Positions 44,858-54,007 of a stretch of 64,000 bases of DNA are shown here, in pieces (positions within the stretch are counted from its first letter, which is position 1; every line of letters begins with the position of its first letter). The position numbers and the translations under genes are program-made. The notes under the pieces are model-generated. The model was not told the origin of the DNA. It worked only from the letters and a program-made list of their open reading frames with translations, and did no database searches. Origin of the DNA: CAWAQA01 sp963784065 (GTDB lineage Bacteria > Acidobacteriota > Vicinamibacteria > Vicinamibacterales > UBA2999); contig CAWAQA010000006.1 in NCBI GenBank assembly GCA_963784065.1, forward strand, positions 558,001-622,000, in the 5' to 3' direction.

Positions 44858-45521
44858 TCCTCGTCGGGCGGCGCCGTCTCCCCGGTGACGAGGAAGTGGA
44901 CCCGGGCGCCGAGCTCGGCGGCGTTGTTGGCCACCCGCTCGACGTGGCGCGCGACCAGCACGGCGGCCGCCGACCACGCGCGCATGCCCGGCTCGCCCGG
45001 CGCCTGGGCGACGGCCGACAGCACCTGGTCGAGCATCGGGCTGAGGCGGCTGGCGTCGCGCATGGCCTGGTCGCCGGCCTCCTGGTCGGCCCGGGCCACC
45101 GCCTGGACGGCGAGCGAGAGCGCGTCGATGGCGGTCTCGCCCATCCGCGCGATGAGCGCGCGCACCCGCTCCGCCCCGCTCTCGGGCGGCGGCGCCGACC
45201 CGGCGAGGCGCGCGATCGACACGGCGAGGTTGCCGACCCGCTCGAGGGCGACGGCGGCGATCAGGCCGACGTGGAGCAGGCGCAGGTCGCTCGCGAAGGT
45301 CGACCAGTTCTGGTGCAGCTGGAGGATGCGCGCCTCGAGCGCCGCGCTGCGCAGGTCGATCTCGCGGTCGCCCTCGGCGACCGACTCGGCGACCGACGGG
45401 TCGGAGTCCTCCCATCCCGCGATGGCCCGCTCGACCTGCGACAGCGTGAGGGTCGCCAGGTCGCCCAGGTCCTCCCGCAGGGCCGCGAAGTCGGCGGCCG
45501 GATCGGTGCGCGGGGGCTCAC
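44854..45521 (-). CDS. PhoU-domain phosphate regulator
   Basis: About 220 residues with the two three-helix PhoU bundles. The first has AALREDLGDLATLTLSQVERAIAGW and DREIDLRSAALEARILQLHQNW; the second has LRLLHVGLIAAVALERVGNLAVSIARLA, MGETAIDALSLAVQAVARAD and VLVARHVERVANNAAELGARVHFLVTGE. The conserved ExxxD-type metal sites can be seen in each (ERVGN, ERVANN). A frame break near 45510 precedes. The GTG at 45521 overlaps the stop of the enoyl-CoA hydratase gene. It is away from any pst genes in this window. Confidence 0.85.
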
Positions 45522-46289
45522 CGGCTCCAGTCGGCGGGCGCTTCTCCAGGAAGGCCGCGATGCCCTCCTGGGCGTCGTCGGTGACGGCGTTGCGGCACAT
45601 GACGCGCGCTGGCGTGGCGGTAGGCCTCGTCCAGGGGCAGGCCGAGGTTCTCGTGGACCGCCCGCTTGCCGATGGCGAGCGTCTCGCCGCTCGGCCGCCG
45701 CGACGCCGGCGGCGAGGGCCGCGGCCGCGTCGTCGAGGTGCTCGAGCGGGACCACCCGGTTCACCAGGCCCCAGTGCTCGGCGGTGCGGGCGTCGATCGG
45801 CTCGCCGGTCAGCAGCATCTCCATCGCGCGCGTGCCGGCCGACGACGCGCGCCACCTCGACCATCGGAGTCGTGCAGAAGAGGCCGATCTTCACGCCCGG
45901 GGTGCGCGAAGGGGCCGACTCGGCCGCGACCGCCAGGTCGCAGGCCGCCACGAGCTGGCAGCCGGCGGCCGTCGCCATGCCCTGGACGCGCGCGACGACC
46001 GGCTGGGCAGGCAGTGGACGTCAGCATCAGCTCGGCGCAGGCCGCGAACACGCGCTCGTGGACGGCCGGGTCGCGGGTGGCAAGCTCGCGCAGGTCGTGC
46101 CCGGCGCTGAACACCGGGCCCCGGCGCGCCCAGGACGATCGCCCGCACCGAGGGGTCGTCGCCGGCCTCGCGCAGGCCGCCCCGTCAGCTCGGTCATGGT
46201 CTCGTGCGAGAGCGGGTTGCGCCGCTCGGGGCGGCTCAGCACGAGGGTCGCCACCGGCCCGTCGCGGGCGCGGCACGGGGGTCGGTCAC
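45518..46289 (-). CDS. enoyl-CoA hydratase/isomerase family protein (frameshifts)
   Basis: Crotonase fold. VATLVLSRPERRNPLSHETM at the start, then FSAGHDLRELA (oxyanion-hole segment), ACAELMLTSTACPAQPVVARVQG rebuilt across two frames, and MATAAGCQLVAACDLAVAAESA (second oxyanion segment). In another frame VKIGLFCTTPMVEVARVVG, MEMLLTGEPIDARTAEHWGLVN and VVPLEHLDDAAAALAAGV follow, then GIAAFLEKRPPDWSR. At least four frame breaks. The full length is about 257 residues, normal. GTG at 46289. Confidence 0.85.
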
Positions 46290-46360
46290 GGCGGCGATCG
46301 GCGACGCCCCGCGCTGCTCTCGGACATCGACGCGAACCGTACCCCGATACGGTGCGCCGG

Positions 46361-47252
46361 GTGCAGGTCCACCTCGTCGACGGAACCTACGAGCTCTTCC
46401 GCCACCACCTGGGGCTGCCGGCCGAGGTCGCCGCCACCTCGCGGGCGGCGGGCACGCGCGGCGTGATGCGCTCGATGCTGGGGCTGATCGGCGACGGCGC
46501 GACCCACGTCGGCGTCGCCACGGACACGGTCATCGAGTCGTTCCGCAACGACCTGTGGCCGGGCTACAAGTCCAGCGCGGGCATCGAGCCGGCGCTGCTG
46601 GCGCAGTTCCCGCTGCTCGAGGAGGCGGCTCCGCGCGCGCTCGGCGTGACGGTCTGGGGCATGGTCGAGCTGGAGGCCGACGACGCCCTGGCGACGGCGG
46701 CCGCCCGCGCCGCGGCCGACCGAGGCCGAGGTCGAGCGGGTCGTGATCTGCACGCCCGACAAGGACCTCGCCCAGTGCGTGTCCGGCACGGCGGGTGGTG
46801 CAGCTCGACCGGCGGGCCGAGCGCGTCCGCGACGAGGACGGCGTGCGCGAGCGCTTCGGCGTCGGGCCGGCCTCGATACCCGACTACCTCGCCCTCGTGG
46901 GCGACTCGGCCGACGGCTTCCCCGGGCTGCCCGGCTGGGGCGCCAAGAGCGCCGCGGCCGTGCTCGCGCGCTACGGCCACCTGGAGGAGATCCCCGATGA
47001 CCCGGCCGACTGGGACGTGGCCGTCCGCGGGCGCCGGGCGGCTCGCGGCGTCGCTGGCGGAGGGGCGCGAGGCGGCGGAGCTGTTCCGCGTCCTGGCGAC
47101 GCTGCGGACGGACGCGCCCGGCGTGCTCGAGGACGGCGTCGGCGAGCTGCGCTGGCGCGGGCCCGCCGCCGGCCTCCGCGACCTCTGCGACGAGCTCGAC
47201 GCGCCCGGACGTGCTCGCCCGCGCGGACGAGCTCGCGGCGGCGCGCGGCTGA
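46361..47252 (+). CDS. 5'-3' exonuclease, FEN/PolA-N type (frameshifts)
   Basis: Stand-alone flap endonuclease-like protein. VHLVDGTYELFRHHLG holds the first metal-binding Asp. FRNDLWPGYKSS is the conserved helix, ELEADDALATAAARAA and VICTPDKDLAQCVSG the acidic core, and LVGDSADGFPGLPGWGAKSAAAVLARYG the helix-hairpin-helix DNA-binding motif. Frame breaks near 46722, 46790, 47030 and 47205. GTG at 46361 is used; a GTG at 46352 adds three residues. Divergent from the enoyl-CoA hydratase gene by 71 bases. Confidence 0.87.
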
Positions 47253-47285
47253 GCTTCACCGAGGCGGCACCGAACCCTCATCCGG

Positions 47286-47314
47286 CCCTCAGCCGGCCTT
47301 GAGAAAGCCTTAAG
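47286..47314 (+). promoter_or_regulatory. three phased direct repeats upstream of htrA
   Basis: CCCTCAG (47286-47292), CCTTGAG (47297-47303) and CCTTAAG (47308-47314) repeat with an exact 11-base period. OmpR-type regulators bind direct repeats spaced by one helical turn, and an OmpR-type regulator is encoded just downstream. Confidence 0.5.
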
Positions 47315-47404
47315 ACAGCGGTGGTCCACTGGTGGTACGCGCCGGGAGCTCACGCGACCACCAGGCCCCCGGCGCGACCAGACACCGCGTCCCCGAGGAC
47401 CGCC

Positions 47405-48515
47405 ATGCCCCCTCTGCGATTCCGCCAGGCCGTCAGCGGGCGCCTCGCGCCGCACCGCGGCCGTCGCCCTGACCGCCGCGGCCGTCGGCGGCGGGGTGGT
47501 CGCCGCCGTTGACGCGGCCACCGCACCCGCGGCCAGCACGCCGGCGACGGTCGTCGAGACGACGCCGGCCTCCACGACGGCGACGCCGTCCGGGTCGGCC
47601 CAGGCCGTGGACTTCAGCGCCGTGTACGCGCGCCGGCGCTCGGGCGTCGTCTCCATCACGACGACGGGCCCGCAGCCCGGGAGCGCGAGCGGCGTCGTCA
47701 TCGACGACCAGGGGCACGTCCTCACCAACGACCACGTCGTCAGCGGGGCGACGGGCGTGACGGTGGAGCTCGCGGACGGGCGCACCGCGACCGCGAAGGT
47801 GCTCGGGACCGACCCCTCCACCGACCTGGCCCTGTTGAAGATCGACGTCCCCGCCTCCGAGCTCGAGCCCATCCCGCTCGGCGACTCGTCCCTGCTGGCG
47901 GTGGGCGACCCGGTGCTCGCGATCGGCGACCCCTTCGGCTACCAGGCCAGCGCCAGCTCCGGGATCGTCTCGGGGCTCGGCCGCACCATCGAGGCGCCCA
48001 ACGGCTTCTCGATCACCGGCGCGATCCAGACCGACGCCGCCGTCAACCACGGCAACTCGGGCGGCGCCCTGCTGAACGCCGCCGGCGAGCTCGTCGGGAT
48101 CCCGGCCCAGATCGCCGACTCCGGCGTCGACGGCGACGTGGGCGTGGCCTTCGCGGTTCCGGTCGACACGGCCAAGGAGGTGGTCGCGACCCTGTCCACG
48201 GGCGGCCAGGTCGAGCACGCCTGGCTCGGCATCTCGACCCAGGACGTCGCCTCGCGGGGAGGCGCGGAGGTGAACGGCCTCGCCGCCGGGGGCCCGGCCG
48301 CGAAGGCCGGGCTGTCGTGCGGCGACGTGATCACGGCGGTCGGCGACACGGAGGTCGGCGACAGCGGCGATCTGCAGAACGCCGTCGACGCGTCGAAGCC
48401 GGGGGCGGAGATCACCCTCCGGGTGACCGGCGCCGGGGGTAAGCGCGCGGTGACCGTGACGCTCGGCCAGCGCCCGGCGTCCGCCCAGTCCACGGCCGTC
48501 TGCGCGGCCGGATGA
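47405..48515 (+). CDS. HtrA/DegP-like S1C serine protease (one frameshift)
   Basis: Envelope quality-control protease. N-terminal membrane anchor (TAAVALTAAAVGGGVVAAVDA, reached after a frame break near 47450), a Thr/Ser/Pro-rich linker, then the trypsin-like domain with the full triad: His in VLTNDHVV, Asp in DPSTDLALLKID, Ser in HGNSGGALLN. A PDZ domain follows (WLGISTQDVA, GPAAKAGLSCGDVITAVGD) to the C-terminus. ATG at 47405. It lies before a response regulator and kinase, as pepD lies by mprAB in mycobacteria, though the order differs. Confidence 0.93.
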
Positions 48516-48561
48516 CCCGCAGGTCGGCGCCCGCGCGGGCGCCCGCTACCCTGCGGTCGGG

Positions 48562-49258
48562 GTGAGCGCCGACTCCGGAAAGCCGCGCGTGATGGTCGTC
48601 GACGACGACCCGCGCATCCTCGAGGCCCTTCGGCGGGCGCTGACGCTGAAGGGCTTCGCCGTGTCGACGGCCGAGGGCGGCGAGCCCGCCCTGAGCCTGC
48701 TCGGCCTGGGGGCCCCCGACGTGCTGGTGCTCGACGTCACCATGCCGGGCGTCAACGGCATCGAGGTCTGCCGCCGCCTGCGCGAGGCCGGCGACCGCAC
48801 GCCGGTGCTCATGCTGACGGCGCGCGACGCGGTGTCCGACCGGGTCGTCGGGCCTCGAGGCCGGCGCCGACGACTACCTGGTCAAGCCCTTCGCGCTGGA
48901 GGAGCTGATCGCGCGCCTGCGGGCGCTGCTGCGGCGGACGGCCCACGACGGTGGCACCGCCGTGCTGCGCTTCGCCGACCTGACCCTCGACGAGGGGACC
49001 TTCGAGGTGAGGCGCGGCGGCCGCGCGCTCCAGCTCACCCGCACCGAGTTCCAGCTGCTCGGCGCGCTGCTGCTCAACCCCCGGCGCGTGGTGACGCGCG
49101 AGGCGCTCTTCGAGCGCGTCTGGGGGTACGAGCTCGACCTGTCGTCAAACTCCCTGGCGGTCTACATCTCGAGCCTGCGGCGCAAGCTGGAGGAGGGCGG
49201 CGAGCCGCGCCTCATCCACACCGTGCGCGGGGTCGGGTACGTGCTCCGCGACGCGTGA
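48562..49258 (+). CDS. OmpR/PhoB-family response regulator (one frameshift)
   Basis: Receiver domain with VMVVDDDPRILEALRRAL (acidic pocket), phospho-accepting Asp in DVLVLDVTMPG, Thr in LMLTARD and Lys in YLVKPFALEEL; then the winged-helix DNA-binding domain (TRTEFQLLGALLLNPRRVVTR, WGYELDLSSNSLAVYISSLRRKLE, IHTVRGVGYVLR). One frame break near 48850 separates DAVSDRVV from LEAGADDYLVKPF. MprA-like. GTG start. The stop overlaps the kinase start (GTGA). Confidence 0.94.
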
Positions 49259-50628
49259 GCATCCGCGCGCGACTGGCGCTCGGCTGCGTCGCGGCCATGG
49301 CCGTCGTCGTCCTCCTGGTGTCGGCGCTCGCCTACGTGGCGGTGCGCAATCAGCTGCGCGGGCAGGTCAACGACCAGCTCCGCGACCGCGCGGCGGCCGT
49401 GGCCCCGGCGCTCGACCGGCTCGACCCACGACCCTTCGGCCCGGTCGACGACATGCGCATCCCCACCGCGCCCCTCGGGCGGGCCGGCGGCCTGGTGCAG
49501 ATCGTCTCGGCCGACGCCGCGGACGCCCCCCGCGAGGACGGGGGACCCGGCGGCGCGCCCGAGCTCCCGGTGGACGACGCGGTCCGCGAGGTGGCCGCCG
49601 GGACGCGGGCGCCGTTCCTGCGCGACGCCTCGCTCGACGGGACCAGCGTTCGGGTCCTGACCGAGCCGATCGGCGCCGGCCGCGCGGTGCAGGTGGCCCT
49701 GCCGCTCGAGGACGTGAACGACACGCTCGGGCGGCTGCGCTGGGTGCTCGCGCTCATCGGCGTCGCCGGGCTCGCCCTCGCCGGCCTGCTGGCGGCCGCC
49801 GTCGCCCGCGCCGGCCTGGCGCCCGTGCGCCGCCTCGACCGCACGGCCGAGGAGGTCGCGCACACCGGCGACCTCGGCCGTCGCATCGAGGTTCAGGGGC
49901 GCGACGAGGTCGCCCGGCTCGCGCACACGTTCAACGAGATGCTGTCGGCCCTCGAGACCTCCCAGGAGAGCCAGCGCCGGCTGGTGATGGACGCGTCCCA
50001 CGAGCTGCGCACGCCCCTCACGGCCCTCCGCACCAACATCGAGGTGCTCGCCGACGACGACCAGCTCGACGCCGCCGGGCGCCGGCGGCTGCTCGGGGAC
50101 GTCACCGCCCAGCTCGAGGACCTCAGCCGCCTCGTCGCCGACGTCGTCAGCCTGGCCCGCGGCGCCGAGGCGGCCGACGAGCGCGAGGACCTGCGGCTCG
50201 ACGTGCTCGTGCGGCGCGCGGTCGAGCGCGCGCGACTGCACGCGCCGGGCCTCGCGTTCGCGCTCGAGTCCGCGCCGACGCAGGTGCACTGCTCGCCCGG
50301 CCAGCTCGAGCGCGCCGTCGGCAACCTGCTCGACAACGCCGCCAAGTGGAGCCCGCCGGGCGGGACCGTGGAGGTGCGCGTCCGGGACGGCGAGGTGTCG
50401 GTGCGCGACCACGGGCCGGGAATCGACGCGGTCGACCTGCCGCACGTCTTCGACCGCTTCTACCGTGCCGCGGCGGCGCGCCGGACGCCCGGCTCCGGGC
50501 TGGGCCTGGCGATCGTCCGCCAGGCGGCCGAGGCGCACGGCGGAACGGTCACGGCATCCGCCGCCCCGGGGGGCGGGGCGCTGCTCACGCTGCGGCTGCC
50601 GGTCGTCCCGACCCGGCCGGCGACCTGA
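49255..50628 (+). CDS. sensor histidine kinase, MprB/BaeS type
   Basis: Intact 457-residue membrane kinase. Two membrane segments (about 7-27 and 163-187) enclose a periplasmic sensor of about 130 residues. A HAMP domain follows (RAGLAPVRRLDRTAEEVAHTGDL), then HisKA with the phospho-accepting His in DASHELRTPLTAL, then the ATPase domain with N-box LDNAAKWSP, G1 DHGPGIDAV and G2 GSGLGLAIVRQAAEAHGG. Overlapping start with the regulator shows it is its partner. With htrA upstream this looks like an envelope stress module. Confidence 0.95.
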   Translation: MSIRARLALGCVAAMAVVVLLVSALAYVAVRNQLRGQVNDQLRDRAAAVAPALDRLDPRPFGPVDDMRIPTAPLGRAGGLVQIVSADAADAPREDGGPGGAPELPVDDAVREVAAGTRAPFLRDASLDGTSVRVLTEPIGAGRAVQVALPLEDVNDTLGRLRWVLALIGVAGLALAGLLAAAVARAGLAPVRRLDRTAEEVAHTGDLGRRIEVQGRDEVARLAHTFNEMLSALETSQESQRRLVMDASHELRTPLTALRTNIEVLADDDQLDAAGRRRLLGDVTAQLEDLSRLVADVVSLARGAEAADEREDLRLDVLVRRAVERARLHAPGLAFALESAPTQVHCSPGQLERAVGNLLDNAAKWSPPGGTVEVRVRDGEVSVRDHGPGIDAVDLPHVFDRFYRAAAARRTPGSGLGLAIVRQAAEAHGGTVTASAAPGGGALLTLRLPVVPTRPAT

Positions 50629-50635
50629 GCGCGGC

Positions 50636-51205
50636 TCAGCCGACGGGCGCGCTCCGGCGCATGCGGACGGCCTCCACCAGCAGGCCGATGACGTCGCGGA
50701 GCTGATCGCGGGCCTCCTCGTCGACGAGGCCCCCCCGCTCGTCGAAGCGCTCGGGTGCGTGGCCGAGCGCCACCTCGCCGTCCACGACGCGCGCGCCGCA
50801 CGCCGCGAGCACCTTGCGCATCTCGGCCTGGGCCCAGACCGCGCCGAAGGCCCCGGTGCTGGCGCCGATCACCGCGGCCGGGAGGAAGCGCAGCGCGTTG
50901 CCGCCGAAGGGCCGCGCCGCCCAGTCGAGGGCGTTCTTCAGCTGGCCGGGGATCGAGTGGCTGTACTCCGGGGTCGCCACGAGCAGCCCGTCGGCCCCCG
51001 CGAGCTCGCCCCGGAGCCGGCTCACGGCCTCGGGGGGGTCGTCGCCGTCCTCGTCCTCGTCGTAGGGCGGGACGTCGCGCAGTCCGTCGTAGAGGCGGAG
51101 CGCGACCCCCTCGGGCATCTCCTCCGCGGCCGCGCGCAGCAGCCCGGTGTTGTGCGACTCGCGCCGCAGGCTGCCGCTGATCCCCAGGATGGAGATGTCA
51201 GCCAC
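50636..51205 (-). CDS. NADPH-dependent FMN reductase family protein
   Basis: Intact 189-residue flavodoxin-fold enzyme: GISGSLRRESHNTGLLRAA (phosphate loop), VATPEYSHSIPGQLKNALDW (FMN-binding family signature) and IGASTGAFGAVWAQAEMRKVLAACG. Reduces quinones, azo compounds or FMN with NADPH. It overlaps the YceI gene by 8 bases, so both are likely transcribed together from the promoter upstream of yceI. Convergent with the kinase gene, only 7 bases apart. Confidence 0.92.
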   Translation of the reverse strand: MADISILGISGSLRRESHNTGLLRAAAEEMPEGVALRLYDGLRDVPPYDEDEDGDDPPEAVSRLRGELAGADGLLVATPEYSHSIPGQLKNALDWAARPFGGNALRFLPAAVIGASTGAFGAVWAQAEMRKVLAACGARVVDGEVALGHAPERFDERGGLVDEEARDQLRDVIGLLVEAVRMRRSAPVG

Positions 51206-51752
51206 GGACGTACTCCAGGTGGGCGCCGATCGTCACCTCGTCGCCGACCGCGAAGCCGCCCTTGGGCAACGGGGCGTTCCAATTGAGGCCGTACTCGGTG
51301 CGGTCGAAGGTCCCGGTCAGGTCGAGGCCGATCCGCTCGGCGTCGCCCAGGCCGACCACGGGGCCGAAGAGGCTCCCGCGCAGCTCGATCGTCCCGGTGT
51401 GCCCCTTCAGGGTGAGCTCGCCGACGACCCGGATCTCGTCGCCGCGCCGCACGATCTCGGTCGAGCGGAAGCGGACCTCCGGGTGCAGCTCGGCGTCGAA
51501 GAAGTCGGGCGACTGCAGGTGGCCGGTGAGGTTCGGGTCGGGGGTGACCACGCTGGCCACGCGACCGACGCCCTCGAGGACGGCGCCGCGGTCGTCGACC
51601 GTGAGCGTCGAGTCGAAGTCCGGCAGCGAGCTGCGGAACGTCGCGACCACCATGTGCTTGACCGAGAACTCCAACGATGAGTGGATCGGATCCCTGGTCC
51701 AGACGCCGGCCGGCAGGGCGGTGGTCTCGGTGCTGGTCTGAGCGGTGCTCAT
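51198..51752 (-). CDS. YceI family lipid-binding protein
   Basis: Intact 184-residue YceI beta-barrel, which binds polyisoprenoid or similar lipids. Family signatures: WTRDPIHSSLEFSVKHMVV, TVDDRGAVLEGVGRVASV, LQSPDFFDAELHPEVRFRSTEI, GELTLKGHTGTIELRG and FDRTEYGLNWN. There is no signal peptide, so this copy is cytoplasmic. ATG at 51752; the upstream extension to 51800 lacks support. Divergent from a MarR gene, with a shared regulatory spacer. Confidence 0.92.
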   Translation of the reverse strand: MSTAQTSTETTALPAGVWTRDPIHSSLEFSVKHMVVATFRSSLPDFDSTLTVDDRGAVLEGVGRVASVVTPDPNLTGHLQSPDFFDAELHPEVRFRSTEIVRRGDEIRVVGELTLKGHTGTIELRGSLFGPVVGLGDAERIGLDLTGTFDRTEYGLNWNAPLPKGGFAVGDEVTIGAHLEYVRG

Positions 51753-51784
51753 CTCGGTGTCTCCTGGTTCTGCGAGTGGTAATG

Positions 51785-51829
51785 TTGACTGCGCAAACAA
51801 AGCGTAGCGAGGGTTGATTGAGCAGTCAA
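51785..51829. promoter_or_regulatory. inverted repeat and promoter between yceI and marR
   Basis: TTGACTGC (51785-51792) and GCAGTCAA (51822-51829) form a perfect 8-bp inverted repeat. On the minus strand the second arm serves as -35 (TTGACT), with TACGCT 17 bases on as -10 for yceI. The MarR TTG start at 51818 lies between the arms, so bound repressor would cover both starts. Confidence 0.5.
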
Positions 51830-52297
51830 GTTCTATCCGCGCAGCAGCATCGGGCGGTGCAGGCGTGGGTGCGGCTGAGGGCCTCGGACGCGGCGATGAC
51901 GCGCGCGTTCAACGCGTCGCTGGTGGCGGAGTACGGCCTGACGGTCAACGACTTCGAGGTGCTCAGGCGCCTGTCGCTCGAGCCCGAGGGCCGCATGCGC
52001 CGCGTCGACCTGGCCCAGGTCGTGAGCCTGACGCCGTCGGGCATCACCCGGCTGCTGGACGGCCTCGAGCGGGCGGGACTGGTGCGCAAGGACGTGTGCA
52101 CCGAGGACGCGCGGGTCACCTACGCCCGCATCACCCCCCGGGGGCATCGCACGCTGGTCGCGGCGGCCGAGAGCCACCTGGTCGCGCTCGAGGGCATCTT
52201 CGCGGAGCGCTTCAGCGTCGAGGAGCTGGAGGCGCTCGGCGGGCTGCTGGGCCGCCTGCCGGGGGCGGCCGAGGCCGACGAGCAGTGCGTGGGTTGA
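51818..52297 (+). CDS. MarR family transcriptional regulator
   Basis: Intact 159-residue MarR protein: the helical dimer region, then the winged helix (LTVNDFEVLRRLSLEPEGRMR, VDLAQVVSLTPSGITRLLDGLERAGLV, DARVTYARITPRGHRTLV). TTG start at 51818; no ATG or GTG is available and the frame closes upstream. Likely controls itself and the divergent yceI-FMN reductase pair, possibly in response to quinones or organic oxidants, as in many YceI/flavin reductase loci. Confidence 0.9.
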   Translation: MSSQVLSAQQHRAVQAWVRLRASDAAMTRAFNASLVAEYGLTVNDFEVLRRLSLEPEGRMRRVDLAQVVSLTPSGITRLLDGLERAGLVRKDVCTEDARVTYARITPRGHRTLVAAAESHLVALEGIFAERFSVEELEALGGLLGRLPGAAEADEQCVG

Positions 52298-52359
52298 GGG
52301 GCGGCCGCGTGGGTACACCCGGGCGAGGACGAGGAGACGGGAGGCGGAGATGAGCACGA

Positions 52360-53445
52360 ATGACGACGCAGGAGGAGCGGCCGCGGACGGCATCCGCGGA
52401 CCGCCCCGAGCTGCAGACGCTGATCGCCGCGGGCGAGGATCAGGGCTGCATCAACATCAGCCAGCTCGGCGAGGTCGCCGCCGACGCGGGGCTCGACGAC
52501 GACGAGGTCGCCGAGCTGCACGCCAACCTGTCCGAGCGCGGCATCGACGTGCTCGACGACTGCGCCCGCGTCGGGGTCCCCCCCACCCGCGCCACCAACC
52601 GCGAGCTCGCCGAGACCACGACCGACGCGATGCAGCTGTTCCTCAACGAGGTCCGCCGCTACCCGCTGCTGACGCGCGAGGAGGAGCGCGAGCTGGCCCA
52701 GCGCGTCGAGGCCGGAGACGCCGAGGCCAAGGAGCGCATGGTCAACTCGAACCTGCGCCTGGTGGTCTCGATCGCCAAGCGCTACCAGGGGCAGGGCGAG
52801 CTCACCCTCCTCGACCTCATCCAGGAGGGCGTCCTCGGCCTCATCCGCGCCGTCGAGAAGTTCGACTGGCGCCGGGGGCTCAAGTTCTCGACCTACGCGA
52901 CGCTCTGGATCCAGCAGGCCATCCAGCGGGGGCTGGCCAACCAGGCGCGCTCGATCCGCCTGCCCGTGCACGTGGTGGAGCGCCAGCAGCGCGTCTCGCG
53001 CGCGGAGCGCACGCTGCTGGCCCGCCTGGGCCGGGAGCCCACCGACGAGGAGATCGCCGAGCAGAGCCGGCTCCCGGTGGAGCGCGTCGCCGAGGTGCGG
53101 GAGCTGCCGCGCACCGTCACGAGCCTCGACCGCCCGGTCGGCGAGGACGGCGACACCAGCCTCGGCGAGCTCATCGCCGACGACGCCGACGAGGAGCCGA
53201 CCGCCGAGCTCGAGGTGAGCCTGCGCGAGGACCTGCTGGGCCGGGCCCTGGCGGAGCTCCCCGAGCGCGAGCGCATGGTGCTCGAGGCCCGCTACGGCCT
53301 GGGCGACCACGAGCCCGAGACGCTCCAGCAGGTCGGGCGCCGCCTCGGCGTCACGCGGGAGCGCGTGCGCCAGATCGAGCGCCAGGCGCTCGACCGCCTC
53401 GCCCGCGCCCGCGAGAGCGAGGCCCTGCGCGACCTGGCGGCCTGA
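52360..53445 (+). CDS. RNA polymerase sigma factor, RpoD/SigA-like
   Basis: Intact 361-residue group 1/2 sigma factor. A short region 1.1 (LQTLIAAGEDQGCINISQL), region 1.2 (DAMQLFLNEVRRYPLLTREEE), region 2 (NSNLRLVVSIAKRYQGQG, LLDLIQEGVLGLIRAVEKFDWRRG, FSTYATLWIQQAIQRGL), region 3 (SIRLPVHVVERQQRV) and region 4 (ERERMVLEARYGLGDHEPETL, VTRERVRQIERQALDRL). ATG at 52360 with GGAGGCGGAG 10 bases before. Short region 1.1 makes an alternative sigma of the SigB/HrdB-like group possible. It looks complete. Confidence 0.93.
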   Translation: MTTQEERPRTASADRPELQTLIAAGEDQGCINISQLGEVAADAGLDDDEVAELHANLSERGIDVLDDCARVGVPPTRATNRELAETTTDAMQLFLNEVRRYPLLTREEERELAQRVEAGDAEAKERMVNSNLRLVVSIAKRYQGQGELTLLDLIQEGVLGLIRAVEKFDWRRGLKFSTYATLWIQQAIQRGLANQARSIRLPVHVVERQQRVSRAERTLLARLGREPTDEEIAEQSRLPVERVAEVRELPRTVTSLDRPVGEDGDTSLGELIADDADEEPTAELEVSLREDLLGRALAELPERERMVLEARYGLGDHEPETLQQVGRRLGVTRERVRQIERQALDRLARARESEALRDLAA

Positions 53446-53532
53446 CCCCCGGCCGCACGGCCGCGGGCCCGCCGGGCCCCGTTTGCGGGCGCGGGGTCGC
53501 GGGTACGCCGGAGTGACGACGGAGGCGAGTCG

Positions 53533-54000
53533 ATGGCCGACGAGATCCATCCCCACAGCGTCCAGCCCGACCGGCCCGCCAGGCTCCCCGCGGAGTCTCG
53601 CGAGGAGACGATCGAGCGGGTCCTCGACGAGGCCGACGAGGCCCAGGACGTGCAGGCGCGCGAGGAGCTCGTCGACCCGACCACGCGGCGCGGGGTCAAC
53701 CGGACGGTGGCCAGGCAGGCGGTGCTGCTGGCGGCCGCCGGGGCCGTCGTCGGCGCCGTCCTCGCCCTGGTCCTCAGCGTTCTCCCGGGACCCGTCGAGA
53801 CCGACACCGTCGCCGGCACGATCGGCTTCATGGTCGTGGCCGCGATCGTCTTCGCGCTCATCTTCGGGCTGATCGGCACCCTGGTCCTGCTCGCCCGCGA
53901 GGACGGCCGGGTCGAGCGCGAGGTCGAGCGCGCCACCGGGCGCGGCGCCGAGCCGCCCGGCAGCCCGGGCGACCCGAGGCACGACGTGGGCGGCTCCTAG
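53533..54000 (+). CDS. two-helix membrane protein, unrecognised
   Basis: Intact 155-residue protein. An acidic N-terminus (SREETIERVLDEADEAQDVQ) precedes two membrane segments (QAVLLAAAGAVVGAVLALVLS and GFMVVAAIVFALIFGLIGTLVLL) and a short acidic tail. The ATG has GACGGAGGCGAG upstream. No known domain is recognised. It sits alone between the sigma gene and the convergent small gene. Confidence 0.75.
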   Translation: MADEIHPHSVQPDRPARLPAESREETIERVLDEADEAQDVQAREELVDPTTRRGVNRTVARQAVLLAAAGAVVGAVLALVLSVLPGPVETDTVAGTIGFMVVAAIVFALIFGLIGTLVLLAREDGRVEREVERATGRGAEPPGSPGDPRHDVGGS

Positions 54001-54007
54001 GGGCCGC

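Noticed and set aside
43805..47302. 1,165-codon open frame on the + strand
   Set aside because: Merges the end of the UPF0104 protein, antisense of GDPD/PhoU/enoyl-CoA hydratase, and the start of the exonuclease. Not one protein.
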